Of a DNA stretch of 64,000 nucleotides, positions 17,631 through 25,051 are shown piece by piece; position 1 is the stretch's first letter; every line of letters starts with the position of its first letter. Source of the stretch: CATOSK01 sp963665735 (GTDB lineage Bacteria > Chloroflexota > Dehalococcoidia > Lucifugimonadales > UBA3495); the NCBI GenBank assembly GCA_963665735.1, contig OY762444.1, positions 1,922,001 through 1,986,000 on the forward strand, written 5' to 3'. Position numbers and translations under genes: made by a program. The notes beneath the pieces were generated by a model. It was not told the DNA's origin. It ran no database searches and saw nothing but the letters and a program-made list of their open reading frames with translations.

Positions 17631-18506
17631 TCAGCCCGCCCAGCGGTGGGGCAGGTCTTTCAGGTTGTTGAAACCCAGGTCATCGCACAGGGCCAGGTAG
17701 TCGGCCCGGCAGACGCCCCGCCATTCCAAGTCGGCCAAGTCTTCCGGCAGAGGAACGTCCAGCCGCAGCGTCGCCAGTTGCTTGTAAAGGCCGGCTTCCG
17801 CCCGGTGGTCGGCCAGGCTTTGCGCCGCTCCCTTGGCCCCGCGCACCGTTATTGACCAGTCGGCGGCATCGTCGGGAATGGACTCCAACGCGCCGTAATG
17901 GGTCAAGACTTGGGCGGTGGTCTTGGCACCCCACTTGGGAACGCCGGGAATGCCGTCGGCGGCGTCGCCCACCAGCGCCAGGTAGTCGGGGATGCAAGCC
18001 GGGGGAACGCCGAATTTTTCGATGACGCCGGTTTCGTCGGTGACAATGTTGCGGCGACGGTCCAGAGCAACTACCCGGTCTCCCACAACCATCTGCGCCA
18101 AATCCTTGTCCGGCGAGCAGATGACGATTTGCTCGACTTGCGGGTCATTGCGCCAACGGGCGGCGGCGGCGGCAATGGCGTCGTCGGCCTCGAACTCGGT
18201 CATGGGCCAGACCACCAGCCCCAGGGCGGCAGCGGCGCGCTCGGCCAGCGGGAATTGGGCCATGATTTCCGGCGGCATCCCATCGCCCGTCTTGTACCCG
18301 TCAAACATATCGTTGCGGAAGGACTCGACAACGTGGTCAAAAGCGACGGCGGCGTGGGTAACCTCCGGCTCCCGCAGCAGCATCAGCAGCGTCTGAATCA
18401 ACCCGCGGGTAGCGGCCACTTCCCGCCCGTCCGGGGCCAGCATGGACGGAAGGGCGTAGAAGGCCCGGAAAAGTTCGTAAGTGCCGTCAAGAAGGTGAAT
18501 TTTCAT
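17631..18506 (-). CDS. Stand-alone 5'-3' exonuclease (Pol I N-domain/flap nuclease family)
   Basis: 291 residues. LLDGTYELFRAFYA starts the fold, CSPDKDLAQMV and GDAADGIPGVPKWGAKTTA (with the helix-hairpin-helix that grips the template) are diagnostic of the PIN-like 5'-nuclease of DNA polymerase I. There is no polymerase domain. It would remove RNA primers or flaps. ATG at 18504-18506 is chosen because the protein then opens at the conserved metal-binding Asp; an upstream extension overlaps a palindrome. E. coli ExoIX (XNI) is another free-standing member, but the metal-ligand set here looks fuller. Confidence 0.88.
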   Translation of the reverse strand: MKIHLLDGTYELFRAFYALPSMLAPDGREVAATRGLIQTLLMLLREPEVTHAAVAFDHVVESFRNDMFDGYKTGDGMPPEIMAQFPLAERAAAALGLVVWPMTEFEADDAIAAAAARWRNDPQVEQIVICSPDKDLAQMVVGDRVVALDRRRNIVTDETGVIEKFGVPPACIPDYLALVGDAADGIPGVPKWGAKTTAQVLTHYGALESIPDDAADWSITVRGAKGAAQSLADHRAEAGLYKQLATLRLDVPLPEDLADLEWRGVCRADYLALCDDLGFNNLKDLPHRWAG

Positions 18507-18542
18507 GGCAGTGGCTAGTGTCCCGGGGAGCTGGTGACTACC

Positions 18543-18570
18543 GTAGGGGCGCACGGCCGTGCGCCCCTAC
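18543..18570. repeat. 28-bp perfect palindrome (GTAGGGGCGCACGG half-site)
   Basis: Sits in the 78-base gap between two minus-strand genes, just upstream of the exonuclease start. Confidence 0.9.
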
Positions 18571-18584
18571 CTTGGCTGCAACTT

Positions 18585-19736
18585 TCAGACCAGGTGGCAG
18601 GCCGCCCAGTGGCCGGGAGACTTCTCTTCCAGGTCAGGATGGGGGCTGTTCTCGCACACTTCCGCGGCCATCGGGCAGCGGTCATAGAACCGGCATCGGG
18701 CCGGTGGGTTGACGGCGGCCCGGATTTCCCCCTGCAACTCCACCGGGGCGCGCTTGTAGTTGGGATCCGGCACCGGCACCGCCGCCAGCAGCGCCGCGGT
18801 GTACGGATGCAGCGGGTTGGCCAGCAGTTCCTCCGACTCGGCCATTTCCACTATCTTGCCCAGGTACATCACGGCTATCCGGTCGCACATATACCGGGCC
18901 ACCGCCAGGTCGTGGGTGACGTAGAGATAGCTGATGTCCAGCCGCTCCCGCAAGTCCTGCATCAGCCGCATTATGCCGGTGCGGATGGAAACGTCCAGCA
19001 TGGAGGTAGGTTCGTCGGCGGCGACGAAGGCCGGGTTGATGACCAGGGCGCGGGCGATGGCTACCCGCTGCCGCTGCCCCCCGGAAAGTTCATGCGGGTA
19101 GCGCAGCAGGAAGGTTTGGGCCGGGGTCAATCCCACCAATTCCAGGAGTTCGGTGACCCGCTCCAAACGCTCCGCGGAGTTGCCGACTTTCTGGACGTTC
19201 AACGGTTCCGCCACGGTGTCATAGACGGTGCGCCGGGGGTTCATGGACTCGTAGGGGTCCTGGAAAATCATCTGGGCGCGGCGGCGGAAGTCCCTCTCCC
19301 GCGGGCCTTTCAAGGTCGAAATGTCTATGGGTTCGTCCCGACTTGGCCCGTCTGAAGGAGTAGGGGCGGGTTTCAAACCCGCCCCTACGGGTTGTGGGCT
19401 AGCCGGCGTACCGGGGGTAGGGGATGTTTCGGACGGCTCCGACCCCGCCTCAACGGGTTCCTGGTAGAGGATGCGTCCGGCGGTAGGCTCCAGCAGTTTC
19501 ACCAGCAGCTTGCCCACCGTCGTCTTGCCGCAGCCCGATTCCCCAACCAGTCCCAAACTTTCGCCGGGGTACAGTCGGAAAGAAACGTCGTCAACAGCAT
19601 GAACGAATTGGGTGGGCCGCCGGAAGAGGCCGGCGGACAGGGGAAACAGTTTGACCACGTTTTCGGCGGCGATGAGGGGGTAGGGGCCACCCTTTCGGTC
19701 GCCCTGGGCCGGCGCGGGATAAGCGGCAAAGGTCAC
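18585..19736 (-). CDS. oppF: Oligopeptide/dipeptide ABC transporter ATP-binding protein with a repeat-derived insert
   Basis: 383 residues. Walker A GESGCGKT (65-72), QDPYESMNPR, signature LSGGQRQRVAIARAL, Walker B NPAFVAADEPTS, and the C-terminal CRFYDRCP...C..H...AACH module of the Opp/Dpp ATPases are all present. Residues about 95-136 (Ser/Pro/Thr-rich) separate GRILY from IDISTLKGPRER, which are normally adjacent; this insert includes VGAGLKPAPT (117-126), the translation of a 29-bp dispersed palindrome at 19360-19388. It lies in the surface region between Walker A and the Q-loop, so function may survive. No permease, binding protein or partner ATPase is in the window, so the transporter's other genes are elsewhere. 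OppF rather than OppD is a guess. Confidence 0.88.
   Translation of the reverse strand: MTFAAYPAPAQGDRKGGPYPLIAAENVVKLFPLSAGLFRRPTQFVHAVDDVSFRLYPGESLGLVGESGCGKTTVGKLLVKLLEPTAGRILYQEPVEAGSEPSETSPTPGTPASPQPVGAGLKPAPTPSDGPSRDEPIDISTLKGPRERDFRRRAQMIFQDPYESMNPRRTVYDTVAEPLNVQKVGNSAERLERVTELLELVGLTPAQTFLLRYPHELSGGQRQRVAIARALVINPAFVAADEPTSMLDVSIRTGIMRLMQDLRERLDISYLYVTHDLAVARYMCDRIAVMYLGKIVEMAESEELLANPLHPYTAALLAAVPVPDPNYKRAPVELQGEIRAAVNPPARCRFYDRCPMAAEVCENSPHPDLEEKSPGHWAACHLV
19360..19388. repeat. 29-bp palindrome inside a coding sequence
   Basis: Half-site GTAGGGGCGGGTTT and its complement, identical in design to intergenic copies at 25688, 35064 and others, but read here in frame as VGAGLKPAPT in the ABC ATPase gene. 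Confidence 0.92.
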
Positions 19737-19777
19737 GGGCGGGCTTTCCTTTTTCCGGGAGTGTTTAGTATCCGGTG

Positions 19778-19848
19778 GTAGGGGCGGGTTTGAAACCCGC
19801 CCCTGCGCTTGGAATCAACCGTAGGGGCGCACGGCCGTGCGCTCCTGC
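19778..19848. repeat. Two adjacent dispersed palindromes
   Basis: 19778-19806 is a GTAGGGGCGGGTTT-family copy and 19821-19848 a diverged GTAGGGGCGCACGG-family copy (right arm GCTCCTGC). They fill the gap between the DUF3800 gene and the ABC ATPase gene. Confidence 0.85.
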
Positions 19849-19858
19849 TTGCAGCCCG

Positions 19859-20623
19859 CTAGTAAAACTGGACCGGGTAGATTACCTGGATTACGCGGGA
19901 GGACTGGAGAGCGTCAAAGTAGGAATGGGCGCCGTCCGGGTTCTGCAACCACCGTCGGACGAAGTAGGAACACATATTAGCCAGCTGGGAAGGGACGGAA
20001 TGTTCCGCCGCGACGTAGCAGAAGTTTTCCAGCACCGCCGGGGAGGGGATTTCCACCTCGTTGCGGAGAAACTGGTTCATAAAGGACGGCTCGATGGACT
20101 TGCCTTGTCCGGCCACAATCAGGCTGTAATCGCGGATGGGCAGGTCAGCCATGACGTCGTGGTTGGGGTCGGTAATGGCGATTTCGTCCACGTACATATT
20201 GAGGGCCAGCAGAAATTTGCTGATGGTGATTTCCGACGGGCTGCCCAGGAACGAATAGGGGCTGTCGCCGCCTTCCTTGGCCGCGGCGAACTCCCGCTTG
20301 TCAATGTAGGCGATGATGGCCGGGGTCTCCCGTCGCGTCAGAATCGCCAGGCAGTCCTGGATAAGCTCGGCCCGCTTTTCGGGACGCCAGGACGAATAGT
20401 AGCCGGTGCCCTGGTAAATCTGGCTGGCCCGCAGTTCCCGGGGAATACCCGACTCGCCCAGCGGCGCGCCGAAATGCCGGCGGCACAGGGCGTTGAACTC
20501 CCCGTTCATGGAAATGCACTGCTGTTCGTGAACCAGCAGGCCGGTATGAACGTGGTGAGCTTGGTTGGGGTCGTTCATGCTGTTGCCGGTGTCGCCGCTC
20601 TCGCCCATATAGACCAGATACAT
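19859..20623 (-). CDS. DUF3800 domain protein
   Basis: 254 residues beginning YLVYMGESGDTGN, the acidic N-terminal motif of DUF3800 (usually YLDESGD), with later acidic residues (IAYIDKREF, NMYVDEIAITDPN) typical of the family. The fold is predicted RNase H-like in this family; an enzymatic role is not established. DUF3800 genes are common in accessory and defence-rich regions. The first conserved Asp of the motif is Gly-preceded Glu here (MGESGD), a slight departure. No clear operon partner: L25 lies upstream by 85 bases on the same strand. Confidence 0.82.
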   Translation of the reverse strand: MYLVYMGESGDTGNSMNDPNQAHHVHTGLLVHEQQCISMNGEFNALCRRHFGAPLGESGIPRELRASQIYQGTGYYSSWRPEKRAELIQDCLAILTRRETPAIIAYIDKREFAAAKEGGDSPYSFLGSPSEITISKFLLALNMYVDEIAITDPNHDVMADLPIRDYSLIVAGQGKSIEPSFMNQFLRNEVEIPSPAVLENFCYVAAEHSVPSQLANMCSYFVRRWLQNPDGAHSYFDALQSSRVIQVIYPVQFY

Positions 20624-20707
20624 TGGTCGGCCTCCCTTGGTTAGTGGTCAATGATTAGTGGTTGTCGGTCGGGCGCCGGTTTCCGGGCCACCGACAACTA
20701 GCCACGG

Positions 20708-21355
20708 TTAAGGGTTGTCTTCGCCGTCGGAATCGTCCTGGCCCTCCGGGGTCTCGGCGGCGTCTTCGGAGACGGGTACGGGTTCCTCGACCCGGGCCGC
20801 TTCAATGCGGACAACCATTTCTTCCGGGTCAGTAAGCAGCGTTACGTTGGCGGGAAGGGCAATCTGGCCGGCCCGCAGCGCCCCGTCGGGGTCAATCAAA
20901 GTTTCCAGGTCCAGTTCAACCTCGGCGGGAATGTCCAGGGGCAACGCCTCTACCGACAGTTCCCGGAGTTGCTGAATGGCGGTTCCGCCGGACTCCCTGG
21001 CGCCGGGGGATTCCCCCACCAGGTTGATGGGAACCTGGGCCGCAATCTGCTGGGTGGCCCGAACAGCCATAAAATCCACGTGGAGAATGTCGCCGCGGAC
21101 GGGGTGCCACTGGATTTCCCGGGCGAAGGTCAGCCGCTCGCCGGACTGTCCCTGGACAGTCACCACGATGGGGGTGGTTCCGCCGGAACGGGCCAGCGCC
21201 CGCAGGATTTCCCGCTGTTCGCACTGGAGGGACTGGGACTCAACCCCCGGCCCGTAGAGATGCACCGGAATTATTCCGGCGCGGCGAAGTTGCTTGACTT
21301 TTTTGCCCAGAACTTCCCTGGGTTGAAGTTCCAGGGTAACCGCCTCGGTGGTCAT
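20708..21355 (-). CDS. rplY: 50S ribosomal protein L25 (Ctc form)
   Basis: 215 residues: N-terminal 5S-rRNA-binding domain (VLGKKVKQLRRAGIIPVHLYGPG, split here as VLGKKVKQLRR and IIPVHLYGPG), DILHVDFMAV, then the long TL5/Ctc C-terminal domain (LPLDIPAEVELDLETL) and an acidic tail. ATG 21353-21355 has AAGGAGTC upstream. Its leader holds a perfect hairpin followed by a T-tract and an extended -10 promoter. Confidence 0.93.
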   Translation of the reverse strand: MTTEAVTLELQPREVLGKKVKQLRRAGIIPVHLYGPGVESQSLQCEQREILRALARSGGTTPIVVTVQGQSGERLTFAREIQWHPVRGDILHVDFMAVRATQQIAAQVPINLVGESPGARESGGTAIQQLRELSVEALPLDIPAEVELDLETLIDPDGALRAGQIALPANVTLLTDPEEMVVRIEAARVEEPVPVSEDAAETPEGQDDSDGEDNP

Positions 21356-21377
21356 GGGGCAAAGACTCCTTGAACGA

Positions 21378-21405
21378 AAAAGGAATGCCGGCGGCTACGC
21401 CGGCG
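21378..21405 (-). promoter_or_regulatory. Attenuator-like hairpin in the L25 leader
   Basis: Seven-bp perfect stem GCCGGCG/CGCCGGC at 21388-21394 and 21399-21405 with a 4-base loop, followed on the minus strand by ATTCC then five T. It lies between the promoter and the start codon, so it could attenuate transcription or act in feedback by L25. It may instead be a chance relative of the dispersed hairpins. Confidence 0.4.
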
Positions 21406-21423
21406 GTTCAATGAACGGTGTCT

Positions 21424-21432
21424 ATCATAGCA
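21424..21432 (-). promoter_or_regulatory. Extended -10 promoter for L25
   Basis: Minus-strand TGCTATGAT (TGn plus TATGAT). No good -35 (TTTCCT at the 17-bp position). Expected start about 21417, giving a leader of about 60 nt. Confidence 0.5.
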
Positions 21433-21729
21433 CTGCGCCTTGGGAAAGGAAACCTTGAGGAGGGGAAGCAACAGGGCAATCGCATTTTGACTTCATCGAG
21501 TAGTCCTGAACACCACCATGCCACCCTGAACGTCATCATGTTACCCTGAACGAAGTGAAGAGTCTAAAATCCTCCAACAAAGGCCCCTCCGGGAATCGAA
21601 AGATGGTTCACGGCAATAACTTCAGATTCTTCGCTACGCTCAGAATTACATCCCGCCGGGCAAGGCTGGTTGAGGGATTGGGCATGGTTTGGGGGAAGAG
21701 GTCAGGTAGGGGCGCACGGTCGTGCGCCC
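21433..21729. repeat. Intergenic MITE-like element and palindrome
   Basis: No gene is seen. A MITE-like inverted-repeat element occupies 21540-21652 (GTTACCCTGAACGAAGTGAA to AGATTCTTCGC..CTCAGAAT). A 28-bp palindrome follows at 21706-21733 with one central mismatch; its last bases supply the stop codon of the next minus-strand gene. Confidence 0.85.
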
Positions 21730-21984
21730 CTACGGGTTAAGCGTCGCAATGCGGCCCTTGTCAATCTGTTGGAGCATGACCTCAATGTCAGCCGTGGGGA
21801 ATTGATGCCGGTAGGCTTCGGCGATGGCATCCAATTTTGTTTCTACGGTCTTGTTTTGGTCGTCGCGGGCGGCGCGCAACGCCAAGCGGGCCCATTCGGC
21901 CATGCTAAGACGTTGCTGCTGGGCAATGGCTTGAATTTCCGAGTATTCTTCCTCATCAAGGAGGACTTGAAGGCGTTTACTCAT
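21730..21984 (-). CDS. Ribbon-helix-helix-type antitoxin-like protein, unpaired
   Basis: 84 residues: KRLQVLLDEEEYSEIQAIAQ, then RLSMAEWARLALRAAR, the strand-helix-helix layout of Arc/MetJ-like antitoxins (strand 3-8, helices 11-23 and 27-42). The C-terminal part (QFPTADIEVMLQQIDKG) would bind a toxin. No toxin gene adjoins. The TAG stop at 21730-21732 lies in the right arm of the 28-bp palindrome. A TTGACT-17-TAGACT promoter places the transcript start at the ATG itself, so the message may be leaderless. Confidence 0.8.
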   Translation of the reverse strand: MSKRLQVLLDEEEYSEIQAIAQQQRLSMAEWARLALRAARDDQNKTVETKLDAIAEAYRHQFPTADIEVMLQQIDKGRIATLNP

Positions 21985-21990
21985 GGCAAC

Positions 21991-22019
21991 AGTCTATTCG
22001 GCCCGTATTTCCTAGTCAA
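21991..22019 (-). promoter_or_regulatory. Sigma-70 promoter of the antitoxin-like gene, leaderless
   Basis: Minus strand: -35 TTGACT (22014-22019), 17-bp spacer, -10 TAGACT (21991-21996). Expected start about 21984, the A of the ATG. Confidence 0.6.
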
Positions 22020-22121
22020 TGCGATGGTCAAGCGACGCCGTTCCTTGACAGTTGGGTTATTATGAGGGGGAAAAGCGGCCTTGAAACCCGCCGGATTCCG
22101 ACCACTAACAGGAGGTACAAA

Positions 22122-23024
22122 ATGGCTTCTCATTCCCTTGGTCTGACCCTGCACCAGGCGGCGCGGCAGAAGGGCGTGCCCTTTACCGTGGAAAATGAAC
22201 CGGAAGACCGGCAGGCGCAGGTCAACGGAATGAACTTCCACTACCTGGAATGGGGCGACCCCGGCAAGCCCCTCGTCCTCATGCTCCACGGCGGTTCCCA
22301 ACAGGCCCATAGCTGGGACTTCGTGAGCCTGCCCCTGTCGGTGGACTATCACATCCTGGCCCTCGACCAGCGGGGCCACGGCGACAGTGATTGGGCTCCC
22401 GACGGCGATTATTCCATCGAGGCCCACCAGCAGGACATTGACGGTTTCGTGGCGGCATTGGGGCTGGACCAGTTTCACCTCATCGGACACTCAATGGGCG
22501 GGCGCAACAGCTACGTTTGGGCGTCACGCCACCCCCAGGTCTTGAAGTCCCTGGTCATCGTGGATACCGGGCCGGTGGCCCAGAGCCGGGGCCGCAACCG
22601 GATTCAGAACTTCCGGGAATTGCCTGACGAATTGGACTCTTTCGAGGAGTTTGCTGACCGGGTGCAGGAATACACCGGGCGCACCCGCGAGCAGACCTTG
22701 GGCGCGTTGAAATACAGCATCCGCGAGCGGGCCGACGGCAAATGGACCTGGAAGTATGACAAGCTGCTGCGGACGCCGGGGCAAAATTCCCCCCAATGGT
22801 CATCGGAACAGCTTTGGGATGCGGTAGCGAAAATTGACTGCCCCACGCTGGTGGTGCGGGGCGGCGACAGCGACATTTTCGCCGACGAAACCATGCAGAA
22901 AATGCGGGAAGTTATCCCCAACTGCTCCACAACCACCGTACCCCGGGCCGGCCACCTGGTAGCTGGAGACAACCCGGCTGACTTCCTCTCCGCCGTCAAG
23001 GAGCATTACGCCCGCATCGGCTAG
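22122..23024 (+). CDS. Alpha/beta hydrolase
   Basis: 300 residues. Oxyanion block LMLHGGSQQAHSWDF (about 50-64), nucleophile elbow IGHSMGGRNSY, acid in VRGGDSDIFADET and base in PRAGHLVAGDNP give a full Ser-Asp-His triad. GGAGG at 22111-22115 fixes ATG 22122; the frame is open 20 codons upstream without a site. The closest general type is the haloperoxidase/epoxide-hydrolase-like esterases with a cap domain (about 150-220). Substrate unknown. Divergent from the antitoxin-like gene. Confidence 0.88.
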   Translation: MASHSLGLTLHQAARQKGVPFTVENEPEDRQAQVNGMNFHYLEWGDPGKPLVLMLHGGSQQAHSWDFVSLPLSVDYHILALDQRGHGDSDWAPDGDYSIEAHQQDIDGFVAALGLDQFHLIGHSMGGRNSYVWASRHPQVLKSLVIVDTGPVAQSRGRNRIQNFRELPDELDSFEEFADRVQEYTGRTREQTLGALKYSIRERADGKWTWKYDKLLRTPGQNSPQWSSEQLWDAVAKIDCPTLVVRGGDSDIFADETMQKMREVIPNCSTTTVPRAGHLVAGDNPADFLSAVKEHYARIG

Positions 23025-23338
23025 GCCGGGAGAACCATGCCCCGGCGGGACGACCCTTGCACCCCGGAAATCACATTCGCAAGTCCCAATGGCGTTTTCC
23101 GGTTGTCTTGACTATTCCAACGCCCACAAACCGTAGGGGCGAGTTTGAAACCCGCCCCTACCATGTGCAGCCGAGTCCTGCTCAACCGATGGAAGAATCC
23201 GAATGCGGTTGGCTTCACCCCCACCCGTAGAGGGCAAGCGGATTCTTTACGCCCAAATTCTCCCAGAAAGGCCGGCAAAGAGGGGACGGCAGCGCAGCGC
23301 CGGGGGTAAGCGTGCGCCGCCGTCCGTCGGGAGGTGGG
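23025..23338. repeat. Intergenic stretch with one palindrome
   Basis: No gene is seen. A GTAGGGGCGGGTTT-family palindrome (one mismatch, GAGTTT) lies at 23133-23161 between two convergent genes. The remainder shows nothing recognisable. Confidence 0.75.
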
Positions 23339-23854
23339 TTAGTCTTCGTCGGAGCCGTTGACCGCGGACAGGGTGGCCGCGGTGACCAGGGCGTTGCCGG
23401 CCAGCATATCAATGCCTCTGCGGACCGAGGCGTTGAGCGACTGGAGTTCGCTCTCGAAGGCCCGCAGAGAGCGCAGGGCATAAGCGTCAGCCTCGGTGCG
23501 CTTGGCGGCGCACTCGGCCTCGGCCTGCTCAACCAGGCGGTTGGCCCGCCGCTCGGCTTCCTTGAGCATATCCTCGGCCTTCTTGCGGAGTTCGTGCTGG
23601 CCGAGTTTCTCGTGAAATTCGTCCTCGGCCCTGACCCGGGCCCGGCGAGCGTCCATCAGGGCGTTGTTGATAATTTCGTCCTTCTGGGTCAGGACTTCCT
23701 CGGCGTTCTTGACTTCCTGGGGAATGCTCAAGCGCAACTGGTCCACCAGTTCCATGAGCTTGTCCTTGTCCAGTAGCAAGGCGCCGGTCATGGGCATGGT
23801 CTTGGCGGTGCCGACCATAGTTTCCAAGCGGTCAACTACATTTATAATATCTAT
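23339..23854 (-). CDS. DivIVA-like coiled-coil protein with an apparent AUA start
   Basis: About 171 residues: a short globular lead (DIINVVDRLETMVGTAKTMP, DKDKLMELVDQLRLSIPQEV) then a long coiled coil (about 55-150). Genes of this type often follow coaD in Chloroflexota and Gram-positives and begin MD.(I/L)..(I/V)DRLE. Here the codon in the Met position is ATA at 23854-23852, 5 nt after a perfect GGAGG (23864-23860) and followed by GAT. No in-frame ATG, GTG or TTG lies close to that site; the next ATG is about 36 codons in and would remove conserved residues. The function is presumably in cell division or envelope organisation, by analogy only. 22 bases separate it from coaD. Confidence 0.75.
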   Translation of the reverse strand: MDIINVVDRLETMVGTAKTMPMTGALLLDKDKLMELVDQLRLSIPQEVKNAEEVLTQKDEIINNALMDARRARVRAEDEFHEKLGQHELRKKAEDMLKEAERRANRLVEQAEAECAAKRTEADAYALRSLRAFESELQSLNASVRRGIDMLAGNALVTAATLSAVNGSDED

Positions 23855-23876
23855 GATGTCCTCCTTTTCCGGCGCC

Positions 23877-24371
23877 TCAACTGTTTGGGGCCGGTTTGCC
23901 GAATTTGGAATATAAAGCCTCCGCAACCTGGGGAGGCACCATGCCGGTGACATCCCCGCCTAATCGGGCAACTTCCTTGAGCAGCGTCGAGCTGATGAAC
24001 ATATTGTCCTGGGTGGTCATAAACGAAACCATGTCCACCTCCGGGGCCAGCCGGCGGTTCATGGACGCCATCTCAAATTCGTACTCGAAATCCGAGCCGC
24101 TGCGTAATCCCCGCACGATAACCGCCGCTCCCACGTCGTTGGCGAATCGCACCACCAGGCTCTGAAATTCCCTGACCTCCACGTTGGGCAGGTGCTGGAC
24201 GGAATCGCGGAACAGTTGCAGGCGTTCTTCGGTGGTGAAGAGCAAACTCTTGGACGGGGTGGCGTAAACGGCCACGATGACCCGCTCAAAGAGGGCCGCC
24301 GCCCTGGTGGTGATGTCCATGTGGCCCATCGTAACAGGGTCGAATGTCCCCGGATAAATGGCGGTTACCAC
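23877..24371 (-). CDS. coaD: Phosphopantetheine adenylyltransferase
   Basis: 164 residues, the usual length. Penultimate step of coenzyme A synthesis: 4'-phosphopantetheine plus ATP gives dephospho-CoA. Nucleotidyltransferase motif GTFDPVTMGH (residues 8-17), RGLRSGSDFEYE and the ISSTLLKEVARLGGDV block are complete. The start overlaps the rsmD stop by 7 bases, and the coiled-coil gene follows, the classic rsmD-coaD arrangement. Confidence 0.96.
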   Translation of the reverse strand: MVTAIYPGTFDPVTMGHMDITTRAAALFERVIVAVYATPSKSLLFTTEERLQLFRDSVQHLPNVEVREFQSLVVRFANDVGAAVIVRGLRSGSDFEYEFEMASMNRRLAPEVDMVSFMTTQDNMFISSTLLKEVARLGGDVTGMVPPQVAEALYSKFGKPAPNS

Positions 24372-24922
24372 CCCGGCCTCCTGACGAAAAACTCCACCAC
24401 GTTATCCCCGTAACGCCGGCGGGACTCCAGGGACAGGGGGCCGTAACCGGGCAACAAGTCCTGGCGGGCCGAGTGTCCAACGACAACCACGCCTTCCTGG
24501 TCTATCAGTCCCGGGGCCAAAGCAATCTTTTCCAGAATTTCCCCCAAGTTTTGCAGCCGGTAGGGCGGATCCAACATTACCAGTTGATACGGGCCGGACA
24601 GCGTATTGACGGCCCTGATAGCGTCGGACTGGTGAACCTTGGCCTGGTGCAGAAAGCCGGTATGCTCCAGATTGGCACGGATTACGCCGCACTGCATCCG
24701 GTCCCGCTCCACGAAATCGGCCCACGCCGCGCCGCGACTCAAGGCTTCAATCCCCAAGCTGCCCGAACCTGCGAAAAGGTCCAGCGATTTCTTGTCCTGG
24801 TACGAATCGGGAGACAGGATATTGAAAATCGCCGCCCGAACCCTTTCGGTGGTTGGGCGCGCCCCAGGTGCGACAGCGCCCTTTAATCGGTGGCCCTTGG
24901 CTGCGCCGCCGACCACCCGCAT
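24365..24922 (-). CDS. rsmD: 16S rRNA (guanine-966-N2)-methyltransferase
   Basis: 185 residues. MRVVGGAAKGHRL, RPTTERVRAAIFNIL, AdoMet-binding LDLFAGSGSLGIEALSRGA and catalytic LDPPY identify RsmD. ATG 24922 is preferred over ATG 24940: it gives the family's usual MRVxGG start, and the upstream ATG overlaps a perfect TATAAT, so it would not be in the message. Methylates G966 in the small subunit. Confidence 0.94.
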   Translation of the reverse strand: MRVVGGAAKGHRLKGAVAPGARPTTERVRAAIFNILSPDSYQDKKSLDLFAGSGSLGIEALSRGAAWADFVERDRMQCGVIRANLEHTGFLHQAKVHQSDAIRAVNTLSGPYQLVMLDPPYRLQNLGEILEKIALAPGLIDQEGVVVVGHSARQDLLPGYGPLSLESRRRYGDNVVEFFVRRPGW

Positions 24923-24938
24923 TGATGATTTGGGGGGC

Positions 24939-24944
24939 ATTATA
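24939..24944 (-). promoter_or_regulatory. -10 element for rsmD-coaD
   Basis: Perfect TATAAT on the minus strand, no good -35. Expected start about 24932, leaving a leader of about 10 nt without a ribosome-binding site. Confidence 0.5.
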
Positions 24945-25024
24945 CTTCCGGCCTTTCCACCCAGTCCTAGCGGAAAGCTAGATGGATTTGGGGCATTTTT
25001 CGGCGGTGTCCCGGTGGATAGCCA

Positions 25025-25050
25025 GTAGGGGCGGGTCTTGTACCCGCCCC
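25025..25050. repeat. Diverged palindrome, GTAGGGGCGGGT family
   Basis: Left arm GTAGGGGCGGGT, loop CTTGT, right arm ACCCGCCCC, just beyond the 3' end of the HEPN-like gene. Confidence 0.75.
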
Positions 25051-25051
25051 G

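Noticed and set aside
23855..23953. ATG 23953 as start of the coiled-coil gene
   Set aside because: It would overlap coaD by 77 bases, ignore a perfect GGAGG and add residues unlike the family.
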